Shown here in pieces: positions 29,281 through 37,235 of a DNA stretch of 64,000 nucleotides (position 1 is its first letter; each line of letters opens with the position of its first letter). The stretch covers positions 62,001-126,000 of the forward strand of contig NZ_JANFDG010000016.1 in the NCBI RefSeq assembly GCF_024609765.1, in the 5' to 3' direction. The DNA is from Shinella pollutisoli. Lineage in GTDB: Bacteria > Pseudomonadota > Alphaproteobacteria > Rhizobiales > Rhizobiaceae. The notes under the pieces were generated by a model that did not search any database, was not told the origin of the DNA, and was given only the letters and a program-made list of their open reading frames with translations. Both the position numbers and the translations under genes were made by a program.

Positions 29281-30381
29281 ATGACGGCACGCAACTCGGG
29301 CATTCTGGCGGATCGCGCCATTCGCGGCTTGTTCGACGCCGGCAGGCTGAAAAGCGAGGCCGCGCTCGACGACGACCAGATCCAGCCGGCGAGCCTCGAC
29401 CTGCGCCTCGGCGCGACGGCCTTTCGCGTGCGGGCGAGCTTCCTGCCCGGCCCGGCCAATCTCGTCGCCGACAAGCTCGACCGCCTGAAGCTCCACGTCA
29501 TCGACCTCAGGGAAGGCGCGGTGCTGGAGACGGGCTGCGTCTATATCGTGCCGCTGATGGAGAGCCTCGACCTGCCGGCGGAGCTCGCGGCCTCGGCCAA
29601 TCCGAAGAGCTCGACCGGCCGCCTCGACATCTTCACCCGCGTCATCACCGACCGGGCGCAGGAATTCGACAAGATCCCCGCCGGCTACAGCGGTCCGCTC
29701 TATCTCGAAATCTCGCCGCGCACCTTCCCGATCGTCGTGCGCCGCGGCTCGCGCCTGTCGCAGATCCGCTTCCGCCGCGGCAACGCCATGCTCGGCGAGG
29801 CGGAGCTCCTGGCGCTGCACAACACCGACACGCTGGTCGCGAGCGAGACCCCGAACGTCTCCGGCGGCGGCATCGCGCTCTCGATCGACCTCAAGGGCAC
29901 CGGGCCGGACGGCCTGATCGGCTATCGCGGCAAGCACCATACCTCGGTCGTCGACGTCGACCGCAAGAACCAGCACGACGTCTTCGATTTCTGGGAGCCG
30001 CTGTTCAGCCGCGGCAGGAACGAACTGATCCTCGATCCGGACGAGTTCTACATCCTCGTCTCGCGCGAGGCCGTGCACGTGCCGCCGCTCTATGCCGCCG
30101 AGATGACGCCCTTCGACCCGCTGGTCGGCGAGTTCCGCGTCCACTATGCCGGTTTCTTCGATCCCGGCTTCGGCCATGCGCCGGCCGGCGGCTCCGGCAG
30201 CCGCGCGGTGCTGGAGGTGCGCAGCCACGAGGTGCCCTTCATCCTCGAGCACGGCCAGATCGTCGGCCGCCTCGTCTACGAGCACATGCTGGAGGCGCCG
30301 GAAGGCCTCTACGGCGCCGGGCTCGGCTCCAACTACCAGGCGCAGGGCCTGAAGCTCTCCAAGCATTTCCGCACCGGCTGA
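29281..30381 (+). CDS. dcd: dCTP deaminase (2'-deoxycytidine 5'-triphosphate deaminase)
   Basis: A 366-residue Dcd/dUTPase-fold protein of the long alphaproteobacterial type, giving dUTP from dCTP. IQPASLDLRLG, the catalytic stretch SANPKSSTGRLDIFTRVI and RGSRLSQIRF are visible in the N-terminal half; the second half is a degenerate repeat of the fold. Start MTARNSG. Confidence 0.88.
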   Translation: MTARNSGILADRAIRGLFDAGRLKSEAALDDDQIQPASLDLRLGATAFRVRASFLPGPANLVADKLDRLKLHVIDLREGAVLETGCVYIVPLMESLDLPAELAASANPKSSTGRLDIFTRVITDRAQEFDKIPAGYSGPLYLEISPRTFPIVVRRGSRLSQIRFRRGNAMLGEAELLALHNTDTLVASETPNVSGGGIALSIDLKGTGPDGLIGYRGKHHTSVVDVDRKNQHDVFDFWEPLFSRGRNELILDPDEFYILVSREAVHVPPLYAAEMTPFDPLVGEFRVHYAGFFDPGFGHAPAGGSGSRAVLEVRSHEVPFILEHGQIVGRLVYEHMLEAPEGLYGAGLGSNYQAQGLKLSKHFRTG

Positions 30382-30426
30382 AGTGCTTGACAGGCCCGGC
30401 GAACTGTTGAATGGATGCACCCGGCC

Positions 30427-30500
30427 GCGGGTATGATGTAATGGTAGCCTGTCAGCTTCCCAAGCTGAACGCGCGGGTTCGATTCCCGCTACCCGCTCCA
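30427..30500 (+). tRNA. tRNA-Gly (anticodon CCC)
   Basis: GCGGGTA/TACCCGC acceptor stem, anticodon stem TCAGC/GCTGA with loop TTCCCAA, T-arm GCGGGTTCGATTCCCGC, encoded CCA. The integrase gene begins 39 bp downstream, so this is the likely prophage insertion target. Confidence 0.95.
30471..30500. other. probable attL core in the tRNA-Gly 3' end
   Basis: Tyrosine integrases of temperate phages commonly recombine in the T-arm and acceptor half of a tRNA, and the int gene abuts this one. A second copy (attR) is not in the window, so exact ends are inferred. Confidence 0.5.
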
Positions 30501-30538
30501 GCCCGGTTTCTCAGGCGTTTGCGGCCTCTCCGCCGACC

Positions 30539-31600
30539 TCAATTTTCGGGCCGTTTTACAGCAAGTTTTACAGTTTCCGTTCTTGCTCTGGCCTCATCGA
30601 TCTGACGAATGACCGCCTCGGTTGCAGCCGATCGGCTGACATAGCGGCGAATAATCCTGTCGACATGGTCTTCTTCCCAGCCGAGGATTTCCGCGATGAC
30701 GCGCTTGTCCAGGCCTGCCTTGTAGAATTTGGTGGCGGCCGTGCCGCGAAGGTCGTGAAAATGCAGATCGCGATCATTGAGCTTCGCATCACTCTTTGCC
30801 TTGTTGAAGACCGAGGCGAAGCCGTTGACGGTCCAGGGCCGCTTGCGGCTGTTCGTCAGCACGATCGGCGAGCGCTTCGGGATCTCATTGATCAACTCGC
30901 GCAGCTCCGCGTAGATCGGCACGACGACCTCGCGCGTATGCCGGCTCTTGCCGGTCGTCATGATGATGGCGTTCTCGCCGACATGCGACCATGACAGCCG
31001 GAACAGGTCGCCGGCACGAAGTCCGGTCAGGGCGGCGAGACGTATCGCGTGCCTCGCCTCGGTGGAGCTAGCGGTGATAATCAGCTCCAGGTCGGCCGGC
31101 TCCCATATGATCGCGGCGCGATTGGCCGCATAGAGACGGCTTATGCCCTCGCATGGGTTCGCGCCGATCTTCCCGAGCGGGTCAACGGCATATGAGAGGA
31201 CGCGCGACAGGACCTGCATGCCATAGTCTGCCGCGCGGGGCGTTGCGGCATAGGTTGCCCGCCATTTACGGATGCGCGGCCTGATCTGTTCCGGGCGGTC
31301 GAATTGCTTGATCCGCAGCAGGCCGAAGTGCTCGTCGATGCGATCGAGCCACCCGGACCAGTTCCTTTTCGTGCTGTCCGCCAACTTCTTGTAGTCATCG
31401 CTGCGCTTGTAGAGCGTCACCAAGGCCGAGAAGCGCGTGTCATCCGGTATGCGGACGCCCTCGAGAGCATCGCTATAGGACTTCAAGAATTCGGGCGTTC
31501 CCGGTACGCCGTGGACGCGCGGGCCGCCGCGCCAGGCGTAGTGATAGGTCTTGCCCTTCGATCTGACGGCATGCAGTCCCTTGAGATCAACGGTAGCCAT
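30539..31600 (-). CDS. int: tyrosine recombinase/phage integrase
   Basis: A 353-residue integrase. Catalytic residues: Arg in LTGLRAGDLFRLSW, HxxR in HFHDLRGTAA, and the Tyr nucleophile in IIRRYVSR. SAM-like N-terminal core-binding domain at about 60-170. Start MATVDLKGLHAV overlaps the upstream small gene by 14 bp. Last gene of the leftward block and next to its presumed target tRNA. Confidence 0.92.
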   Translation of the reverse strand: MATVDLKGLHAVRSKGKTYHYAWRGGPRVHGVPGTPEFLKSYSDALEGVRIPDDTRFSALVTLYKRSDDYKKLADSTKRNWSGWLDRIDEHFGLLRIKQFDRPEQIRPRIRKWRATYAATPRAADYGMQVLSRVLSYAVDPLGKIGANPCEGISRLYAANRAAIIWEPADLELIITASSTEARHAIRLAALTGLRAGDLFRLSWSHVGENAIIMTTGKSRHTREVVVPIYAELRELINEIPKRSPIVLTNSRKRPWTVNGFASVFNKAKSDAKLNDRDLHFHDLRGTAATKFYKAGLDKRVIAEILGWEEDHVDRIIRRYVSRSAATEAVIRQIDEARARTETVKLAVKRPEN

Positions 31601-31796
31601 GTTTCCGGTCGAACTCCATGAGCTCGCGATCAAGCTCGGATTCCTCGCTGCCGTCAACCTTCGCGGGCGGATGATCGGCCGAGACGCGGAAGATGAAGTC
31701 ATCGATCTGGACCTCAGCCTTCACGCCCTCGCGCTTGGCGTAGTCAGCCAGGCGTTTCATGTCGGCTCGCGTCAGAGGGATCGCCGAGGCCATCAT
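31587..31796 (-). CDS. small phage protein, unknown
   Basis: A 69-residue ORF with GGAAGGAGGG before its ATG. Start overlaps the previous stop (ATGA). Helical start (TRADMKRLADYAKREGV) then a beta-like QIDDFIFRVSAD. Its place before int would suit an excisionase or int-associated factor, but no such motif is seen. Confidence 0.6.
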   Translation of the reverse strand: MMASAIPLTRADMKRLADYAKREGVKAEVQIDDFIFRVSADHPPAKVDGSEESELDRELMEFDRKHGYR

Positions 31797-32317
31797 CGCC
31801 CCTCCTTCCATCGGTTGAACTCCGCGCGTAGCGAGAGCCAGCGCTTGCGGGCATCCTCGTCCGTGTCGATATCGGCGCGGGACCGGATCGCGAGGATGGA
31901 ACGGACGCGGGCGTTCACCCGCTCGGCGTCGGTCGTTTCCAGTCCGTGGCGGTCATGGAGGAATCGCCGGAAATCCTGACGTTCACAGAGCATGGCGCAC
32001 TCGGCGGAATGGTTCTTCCTCTTCGGCGTGCCGTCGCGCCGCTGCAACTCCGCGGCGGCGTCGTGGTATCGTCTGGCAAGTTTCTCGTAGGTGGAAAGAA
32101 GCCAGACGATATCGTCCCGTGCGTGAGCCATCAGCTCCTGGTCGCCGATATCCGCATTCAGGTCGAACGCAAGTACCGGCGCCTGGTCATCACCCTCGCC
32201 GGCCGTAATGACGAGACGTCCGTCGGCCACGAGGCCCCAGTCCGGCGAGGCATTCGCCAGCCGTTGCCGGATGGCGTTGAGCCGGATCTGGGCTGGAGAT
32301 GTCGCCGGCTGACTCAT
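31793..32317 (-). CDS. hypothetical phage protein
   Basis: A 174-residue soluble, charged protein (MSQPATSPAQIRLNAIRQRL...) with no recognised domain. Coupled at both ends by ATGA overlaps to the neighbouring small genes. Confidence 0.65.
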   Translation of the reverse strand: MSQPATSPAQIRLNAIRQRLANASPDWGLVADGRLVITAGEGDDQAPVLAFDLNADIGDQELMAHARDDIVWLLSTYEKLARRYHDAAAELQRRDGTPKRKNHSAECAMLCERQDFRRFLHDRHGLETTDAERVNARVRSILAIRSRADIDTDEDARKRWLSLRAEFNRWKEGR

Positions 32318-32559
32318 TCGGCTCCACCCTCTGATGGGGTGACGCCAGCCATATCGAGAGCGGCGTGGCCGACGTCGGTCAACTGGGCGTCTCCGCCGAT
32401 GACCTTTGTCCAGCGAGCAAGGCCGAGAGAGACAAGGCGGCCGACAGCGCTCGGGTTCGCTCCGACGATGCGCCATGCGCCGTAACCGAATCTTTGCTGA
32501 GAGACTTTGCCGTCCCGTATGAGCCCAAGGGTTTCAAGTTGGAGCTTGGTAATGCTCAT
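32314..32559 (-). CDS. small phage protein with helix-turn-helix-like fold
   Basis: An 81-residue ORF (MSITKLQLETLGLIRDGK...) whose pattern of short helices ending in VGRLVSLGLARW and LTDVGHAAL resembles MarR-like winged-helix fragments. Overlaps both neighbours by 4 bp. Confidence 0.55.
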   Translation of the reverse strand: MSITKLQLETLGLIRDGKVSQQRFGYGAWRIVGANPSAVGRLVSLGLARWTKVIGGDAQLTDVGHAALDMAGVTPSEGGAE

Positions 32560-33428
32560 GCGACACCTCCGAAAAGCAGCGGTGATTGTTCACGATCAAG
32601 GCGCTCGGCGCAGACCGGATTGATCCAAAGAACTTCAATGCGAGGGCGCGCACCGTCGGCGAGTGCTTGACGCTCTACACGCGTCCAATCGCGAAGCGTG
32701 TCGTCGTAGAGATCGGCGGGATAGCCGGAGAGCACCACCATTCCGGTGAGATCGCGTAGTACGCTGAGCAGCTCCTCGTGCTCGGCAACCGTCAACTCAT
32801 GCCGGTACTGGTGCTTGGCGTCATAAATGTTCTTGCGTCCACGCGTTTCCGGCAGATATGGCGGATCGACGTAGTGCAGGGTCTCGGGGCTGTCATGGGT
32901 CCTCAACACATGGATCGCCGGCCGGCGCTCAATCACGACGCCGCGCATACGTTCGACGACGCCGGCGATGCGAAACGGGTACCGCGCCCAATCGTGCGCC
33001 GGTGTCGAGCCGGAGCGGTTCGAGTTCGCGCGGAAACCGGTTGTTTTGTGACCTGCGCTCATATCCGCATGGGCGTGCGAACCGAAGCCCATGAAGCTCC
33101 GAATGATAAGCCTGCGCGCTATCTCGATCGGTTCGTCGGCCTCATCCCAGGCGATCTCGTACTCCGATCTGGCAAAGGGAGTGATCTCCAGTGCCGCCAC
33201 CAGACGCTCGGTCGCACCGCTGTCCTGGAGAACGCGGAAAAGAGTAACGACCTGCTCGTCCAGATCGTTGTAGACCTCGGCATATGCGCGCGTTTTCCGG
33301 AGCAGGACGGATGCCCCGCCGCCGAACGGCTCAACATAGATGCGGTGCCGTGGAAAATGGCTGATGATCCAGGGCGCCAACAGCCATTTTCCCCCATGCC
33401 AACGCAGAGGCGGAAGTGTTGGGCTCAT
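32556..33428 (-). CDS. Dam-like D12-class DNA adenine methyltransferase
   Basis: A 290-residue N6-adenine methylase. RWHGGKWLLAPWI and VEPFGGGASVLLRK are the SAM site (motif X/I), and HYVDPPYLPETR is the catalytic DPPY. The recognition sequence cannot be read. Start overlaps the reverse transcriptase stop (ATGA), so it is translated from the DGR message. May protect phage DNA from restriction. Confidence 0.85.
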   Translation of the reverse strand: MSPTLPPLRWHGGKWLLAPWIISHFPRHRIYVEPFGGGASVLLRKTRAYAEVYNDLDEQVVTLFRVLQDSGATERLVAALEITPFARSEYEIAWDEADEPIEIARRLIIRSFMGFGSHAHADMSAGHKTTGFRANSNRSGSTPAHDWARYPFRIAGVVERMRGVVIERRPAIHVLRTHDSPETLHYVDPPYLPETRGRKNIYDAKHQYRHELTVAEHEELLSVLRDLTGMVVLSGYPADLYDDTLRDWTRVERQALADGARPRIEVLWINPVCAERLDREQSPLLFGGVA

Positions 33429-34441
33429 TCCGACGCTCCCTTCGTGAATAGGGTGGAGCCCGTCTCCGCCAGCCCGAGGCTCCGGAGCAGGTTGCGGCTG
33501 TCGGCCCATCGGGCGTGGCCGGTCCATGCGGCGACGAAGCGCTCCAGGCGCTCGTACTCGCCGGCGGCGCGGAAGGCGCGGATCTTGCGGCGGGCGCGGA
33601 TGACGCTGTCGCGGCGCAGCAGCTTGTGCGACGGCCAGATGCGATAGCCCACGAAATTGACGCCGCGGGCGACGGACTGGATCGACCATTTCGAGAACCG
33701 CAGCCCGAGACGGTCGCGGGACAGATCCTCGATCGAGGCGCGCACCTTGCGCAGGTGCTCCGGATCGCGGCCGAGGACGACGATGTCGTCCATATAGCGG
33801 TACCAGCAGCGCTCGCCGAGATCCTGCTGCAGGTGACGGTCGACGACGCCGGCATAGATGTTGGCGAATATCTGCGAGGTGAGATTGCCGATCGGCAGGC
33901 CAATCCCCGAGCGCGACAGCATCGCCTCGATGAGCCGCAACGTGGCGCGGCAGGATATCTTGGCCTCGATCAGGCGCCATAGGGTGACGCGCTCGATCGA
34001 ATAGAAGTAGCGCGAGAAATCCGTCTTGAGCGCGTAGAGCGGCCCGTCGCGGTCCAGCCGACGCATGTCCGCCTGCAGAGCGATCGCAGCGGCATGCGTA
34101 CCCTTGCCCGGCCGGCAGGCGAAGCTGCGGGGAAGGAGGGTGGCGTCGAAGATCGGGGCGATGACGAGGGAGACCGCCTGCTGCGCGACGCGGTCCTCGA
34201 AGGGCAACGCGGTTATGAGGCGTTCCTTCGGATCGAAGATGCGGAATTCGCTCGGCGGCCCCGGGCGATAGCTGCCGTCTCGCATGCGGGCGGCGAGAAG
34301 ATGCAGGTTCAGCGAAGCATATTCGCGGAATTCGAGATAGCCGGGCGTCAGGCGTTTGCCGCGGGCGGTCAATCGCAGGGCTGTACGCATGTTGGCGTCG
34401 TCCGTGATCGGCCCGATGAGGTTCCGGTGCTTGCGTGCCAA
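33425..34441 (-). CDS. DGR reverse transcriptase
   Basis: A 338-residue reverse transcriptase of the diversity-generating retroelement type. KTDFSRYFYSI (139-149) holds the first catalytic Asp, YRYMDDIVVLG (214-224) the YxDD box, and GLPIGNLTSQIFANIY (181-196) the DGR-specific SQ variant of motif 4. With Avd it should copy the TR RNA, misreading adenines. Start is TTG at 34,441 (MARKHRNLIGPI) with GGGAGGAG six bases upstream. The same frame stays open back through the TR. Confidence 0.92.
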   Translation of the reverse strand: MARKHRNLIGPITDDANMRTALRLTARGKRLTPGYLEFREYASLNLHLLAARMRDGSYRPGPPSEFRIFDPKERLITALPFEDRVAQQAVSLVIAPIFDATLLPRSFACRPGKGTHAAAIALQADMRRLDRDGPLYALKTDFSRYFYSIERVTLWRLIEAKISCRATLRLIEAMLSRSGIGLPIGNLTSQIFANIYAGVVDRHLQQDLGERCWYRYMDDIVVLGRDPEHLRKVRASIEDLSRDRLGLRFSKWSIQSVARGVNFVGYRIWPSHKLLRRDSVIRARRKIRAFRAAGEYERLERFVAAWTGHARWADSRNLLRSLGLAETGSTLFTKGASE

Positions 34442-34618
34442 GGGTCTCCTCCCTGCGCCGGTCGCGGGTTTCGACGGCAGGATTGCCGCTACTCCCCGCT
34501 GTACCGGACCTTGCAATGTGTTCGCCGCGGCCGGACGGTCAGGCCGACCACCCTGGCGCTTGCGCGCCGGTGGAATGTGGCCGGCGTGGCCTTGACCATC
34601 GCCGAGCCTGAAGGGGTC

Positions 34619-34738
34619 GTCGCAGGCGCCCCGGGCCGACAGGTTGTCGTTCGAGTTGTCGTCCCAGTTGTCGAGGTTCGCGTAGCGGGAGCCGGCATTC
34701 GAGCCGTTCATCCACGAGCCGCCGAACCAGGAGGCGCG
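34619..34738 (-). repeat. DGR template repeat (TR)
   Basis: A 120-bp segment matching the two VRs. Read leftward it holds 20 adenines in 13 codons (mostly AAC/AAT/GAC) before a run of 14 pure G/C bases at 34,625-34,638. It lies 8 bp after the avd stop, separated from the reverse transcriptase start by a 177-bp spacer, as in known DGRs. Unlike the VRs it has no hairpin after it. Confidence 0.95.
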
Positions 34739-34746
34739 ATCCATCA

Positions 34747-35118
34747 TCATGTCCCCGACCGCCCGTTGCTCTTCGCGAGCTTGATCCAGGCGCCCAGCAT
34801 CGCGCCGACCTCGGCAATGTGCCCAAGGGCGGTGCGATGCTGGTGGTAAGAGATGCACCGCCTGTCCGTCGCGAATTGCAACCAGTAGCGCAGCGTCGCC
34901 AGTTGGGCGTCCGCCGCATGGAGCCGCGAGACCTGCCTCGACTTCGCGGCGTGATAGAGGAGGCCGACCGTGTCGCACAGCAATCCGATCATGTGCGCCC
35001 GCAGGTCGCCGTGGCGGCGGGGCATGGCTTGCAGGATCGGATAGAGATACGACACGACCGCTCCGTACTTTTCCACGATCGCCAGGTCCCGGGGATGTCC
35101 GTTCTCATCCCTGATCAT
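34747..35118 (-). CDS. avd: DGR accessory protein Avd
   Basis: A 123-residue, mostly helical basic protein (VEKYGAVVSYLYPILQAMPR, LLCDTVGLLYHAAKSR, AEVGAMLGAWIKLAK), fitting the four-helix bundle of Avd, which forms a pentamer that binds the reverse transcriptase and template RNA. It sits between the variable proteins and the TR, the standard position. Its stop overlaps an ATGATGATG run opening into the TR. Confidence 0.85.
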   Translation of the reverse strand: MIRDENGHPRDLAIVEKYGAVVSYLYPILQAMPRRHGDLRAHMIGLLCDTVGLLYHAAKSRQVSRLHAADAQLATLRYWLQFATDRRCISYHQHRTALGHIAEVGAMLGAWIKLAKSNGRSGT

Positions 35119-35137
35119 GACCGGCGACCTTCCTGGT

Positions 35138-36091
35138 TCAGGCGGCGTTTGCGCTGTCGCGCAAACGTTCAGGATTCAGGTGGTCGCAGGCGCCCCGGGC
35201 CGACAGGTTGACGAGCGAGAAGTCGACCCAGCAGTCGAGGCCCGCGCAGCGGGAGCCGGCACCCGAGCCGTTCACCCACGAGCCGCCGAACCCGGAGGCG
35301 CGCGGGTTGTCCGGGTCGCCGTCGGTGCCCCACTGCCACATGGTGCCCGTGACGTCGAAGAGGCCTGCCTGGCTGATGAAACGGTGCGCCCCGCCAGTGA
35401 GCTCGCCGGTGGTTTCCGGCTCGACGCCACGGGAGCATCGCTCCTCCACGCCGAAGGCGGCGGCAAAGAACTCCTCGGCGCCCAGGAGACGCTTGCCGTG
35501 ATGGGCGTAGATCTCGACGGCCGTCGCATAGTCCAGTCTCGGATACACACCCTTCCCGTTTACACGCACCGGCCGGCTGCGGCCGTCGGCGATGGTCGCG
35601 CCGTGGCGGCTGGTGCCCTGCTTCAGGTGTTCGGTCCCGAGCAGGTAGATGTCCGCCCATATCCTGGTCGTGCCCGTGTCGACGAGCGCCATCCCGCGCG
35701 GGTCGGGGCATGCCGGGCGAAAGTCGCGATCCCAGATCGAGCACGGATTGATGGCCGGCGTCGTGTCGCCGCCGGCGCGGCCCGTGGCATTGCCGCCCGG
35801 CGCATAATGGAAGCCGCCGATCCAGCCGGCGTCGAGCGGGTTGACTTCGCCGAGACGGACGGCGTAAGGCCGCCCATCGCCGTCGAGACCTACGCCGTAG
35901 TCGCTGCCGGCGACGAGCGCGCCGGCGACCGGGGTCTCGTCCTCGAATGCGTGGCGCGCATCGTCGATCGCGATCACCGTGCCGGCCCGGATGGCGATGG
36001 TGGTCCGGCCGGTTGCGACGAGGATGGGCAGGGTGAGGTCCGCCCTTTCGATGGAGACGGTATTCTGCTTCACTGCGGCGGCTGCCGTCAT
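35138..36091 (-). CDS. DGR variable protein 1, FGE/C-type-lectin fold
   Basis: A 317-residue target protein. The C-terminal part has formylglycine-generating-enzyme/C-type-lectin motifs: TIADG, GTMWQWGTDGDPDNPRAS, FGGSWVNGS and LSARGACD. The variable repeat covers about residues 264-303, ending near the C-terminus. No signal peptide. Start MTAAAAVKQN has AAAGGA upstream. Likely a ligand- or receptor-binding adhesin of the phage or lysogen; the target is unknown. Confidence 0.88.
   Translation of the reverse strand: MTAAAAVKQNTVSIERADLTLPILVATGRTTIAIRAGTVIAIDDARHAFEDETPVAGALVAGSDYGVGLDGDGRPYAVRLGEVNPLDAGWIGGFHYAPGGNATGRAGGDTTPAINPCSIWDRDFRPACPDPRGMALVDTGTTRIWADIYLLGTEHLKQGTSRHGATIADGRSRPVRVNGKGVYPRLDYATAVEIYAHHGKRLLGAEEFFAAAFGVEERCSRGVEPETTGELTGGAHRFISQAGLFDVTGTMWQWGTDGDPDNPRASGFGGSWVNGSGAGSRCAGLDCWVDFSLVNLSARGACDHLNPERLRDSANAA
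35147..35166. promoter_or_regulatory. hairpin/cruciform after VR1
   Basis: GTTTGCGC, loop TGTC (GACA on the coding strand), GCGCAAAC: a perfect 8-bp stem with 4-nt loop, 16 bp beyond the VR. Matches the geometry of the target-site hairpin needed for efficient retrohoming in Bordetella phage BPP-1. Confidence 0.85.
35183..35302 (-). repeat. DGR variable repeat 1 (VR1)
   Basis: Aligns to the TR over 120 bp. 14 of the 20 TR adenines are changed (to G, T or C); the only other difference is one T-to-G at the 5' edge. The 14-base G/C run is at 35,189-35,202. Confidence 0.95.
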
Positions 36092-36124
36092 GATCCTGTT
36101 CCTTTGATTGTGAGGGTGGGGGGA

Positions 36125-36144
36125 GTTTGCGCTGTCGCGCAAAC
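36125..36144. promoter_or_regulatory. hairpin/cruciform after VR2
   Basis: Same 20-bp sequence as at 35,147-35,166, 17 bp beyond VR2, just past the stop of variable protein 2. Its conservation in non-coding DNA shows it is selected as DNA or RNA, not as protein. Confidence 0.85.
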
Positions 36145-37052
36145 TATTCAGGGTGCAGGTGGTCGCAGGCGCCCCGGGCCGACAGGAGGCCGCTCGAGTC
36201 GCCGCCCCAGCCGCCGAGGAGCGCGAAGCGGGAACCGGCAAACGAGCCGCTCATCCACGAGCCGCCGAACCAGGAGGCGCGCGGGTCGTCCGGATCGCCG
36301 TCCGTGCCCCATTGCCAGAGGTTGCCGGTTGCCTGCATGAGGCCGAAACGGCTGGTCCGCGGGGCGTCGAGGCCGGTGGTTTTCGGGTGGCGTGGAGGGG
36401 CGGATTTCTCCGTGACGCCGAAAGCGGCGACGCGGAACTCGTCGTAGGTCAGGAGGCGCTTGCCGTGGCGGGCGTAGATGTCGACCGCGTCCCGGTAGTT
36501 GAGGCGCGAGAGCGAATTGCCGTCGGCGATCGTCGCGCCGCAGCGGCTCGTGCCGTTGCGTTCGTGCTGGACGCCGAGCAGGTAGATGTCCACCCAAAAG
36601 CGAGCCTCGCCCATTTCGACCAGCGCCATCCCGCGTGGATCCGGGCATGCCGGGCGAAAGTCGCGATCCCAGATCGAGCACGGATTGATGGCCGGCGTCG
36701 TGTCGCCGCCGGCGCGGCCCGTGGCATTGCCTCCCGGCGCATAATGGAAGCCGCCGATCCAGCCGGCGTCGAGCGGGTTCTCCGGGCCGAGGAGGGAGGC
36801 GAAGGGCTGGCCGTCGTCGCCGAGGCGTACGCCGTAGTCCTCGCCGGGGATGAGATCCGGCAGGGTCACGAGATCATCCTCCGGGAAGCTGGTGACGATC
36901 GCGGCGTCCGGAAAGCTCGCGACGGTGATCGTGGTGCCGGCGCGGATGGCGATCTCCGTGCAGCCGGTGGCGTGGAGGATCGGCAGGGAGGGATCGGGCC
37001 GGTCGATGGTGACCGGCGGGGCTTCTGATCGGGTTGCGGCGGCGATGGTCAT
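36144..37052 (-). CDS. DGR variable protein 2, FGE/C-type-lectin fold
   Basis: A 302-residue paralogue of variable protein 1. The central block (NPLDAGWIGGFHYAPGG through CPDPRGMALV) is nearly identical in DNA to that of protein 1, while N-terminal parts differ. VR2 covers about residues 258-297. Start MTIAAATRSEAPP. First of the two target genes in the leftward transcript. Confidence 0.88.
   Translation of the reverse strand: MTIAAATRSEAPPVTIDRPDPSLPILHATGCTEIAIRAGTTITVASFPDAAIVTSFPEDDLVTLPDLIPGEDYGVRLGDDGQPFASLLGPENPLDAGWIGGFHYAPGGNATGRAGGDTTPAINPCSIWDRDFRPACPDPRGMALVEMGEARFWVDIYLLGVQHERNGTSRCGATIADGNSLSRLNYRDAVDIYARHGKRLLTYDEFRVAAFGVTEKSAPPRHPKTTGLDAPRTSRFGLMQATGNLWQWGTDGDPDDPRASWFGGSWMSGSFAGSRFALLGGWGGDSSGLLSARGACDHLHPE
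36162..36281 (-). repeat. DGR variable repeat 2 (VR2)
   Basis: Aligns to the TR over 120 bp. 16 of 20 TR adenines are changed; the only other difference is a silent C-to-T (GGC to GGT). G/C run at 36,168-36,181. Confidence 0.95.
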
Positions 37053-37083
37053 CGGGTGTCTCCGTTGGGTTGGCGGCGAGGCG

Positions 37084-37233
37084 TCAGAGCACGCGCCAAA
37101 GAGCGATGGCGAGGGCTGCGATGGCGAGAAGCGGGTTGATGAGGACGAGAAGGAGGAGCAGGTTGCGGACCTTGCGCACCCGGCCCCGGCTCGCGGGGAG
37201 TTCGGCATAGTCGCGGGGCGGGCGGTCCTGCAT
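37084..37233 (-). CDS. 49-residue single-pass membrane protein
   Basis: MQDRPPRDYAELPASRGR is a charged N-terminus, followed by a basic KVRN and one hydrophobic helix (LLLLLVLINPLLAIAALAIA). Too short for typical ORF lists, but it fits exactly between its neighbours (2 bp after one stop, 31 bp before variable protein 2). Function unknown. Confidence 0.55.
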   Translation of the reverse strand: MQDRPPRDYAELPASRGRVRKVRNLLLLLVLINPLLAIAALAIALWRVL

Positions 37234-37235
37234 GG

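Noticed and set aside
28032-30410. Forward 792-codon frame over metZ and dcd
   Set aside because: Shadow of the reverse-strand metZ and an alternate frame of dcd; no coherent domain.
34619-36281. Possible CRISPR or simple tandem repeat
   Set aside because: Three 120-bp copies differing almost only at TR adenines, in or beside coding genes; no spacers of uniform length.
34094-36340. Forward frames opposite the DGR
   Set aside because: Antisense to RT, avd and variable proteins; repeated protein stretches only mirror the TR/VR copies.
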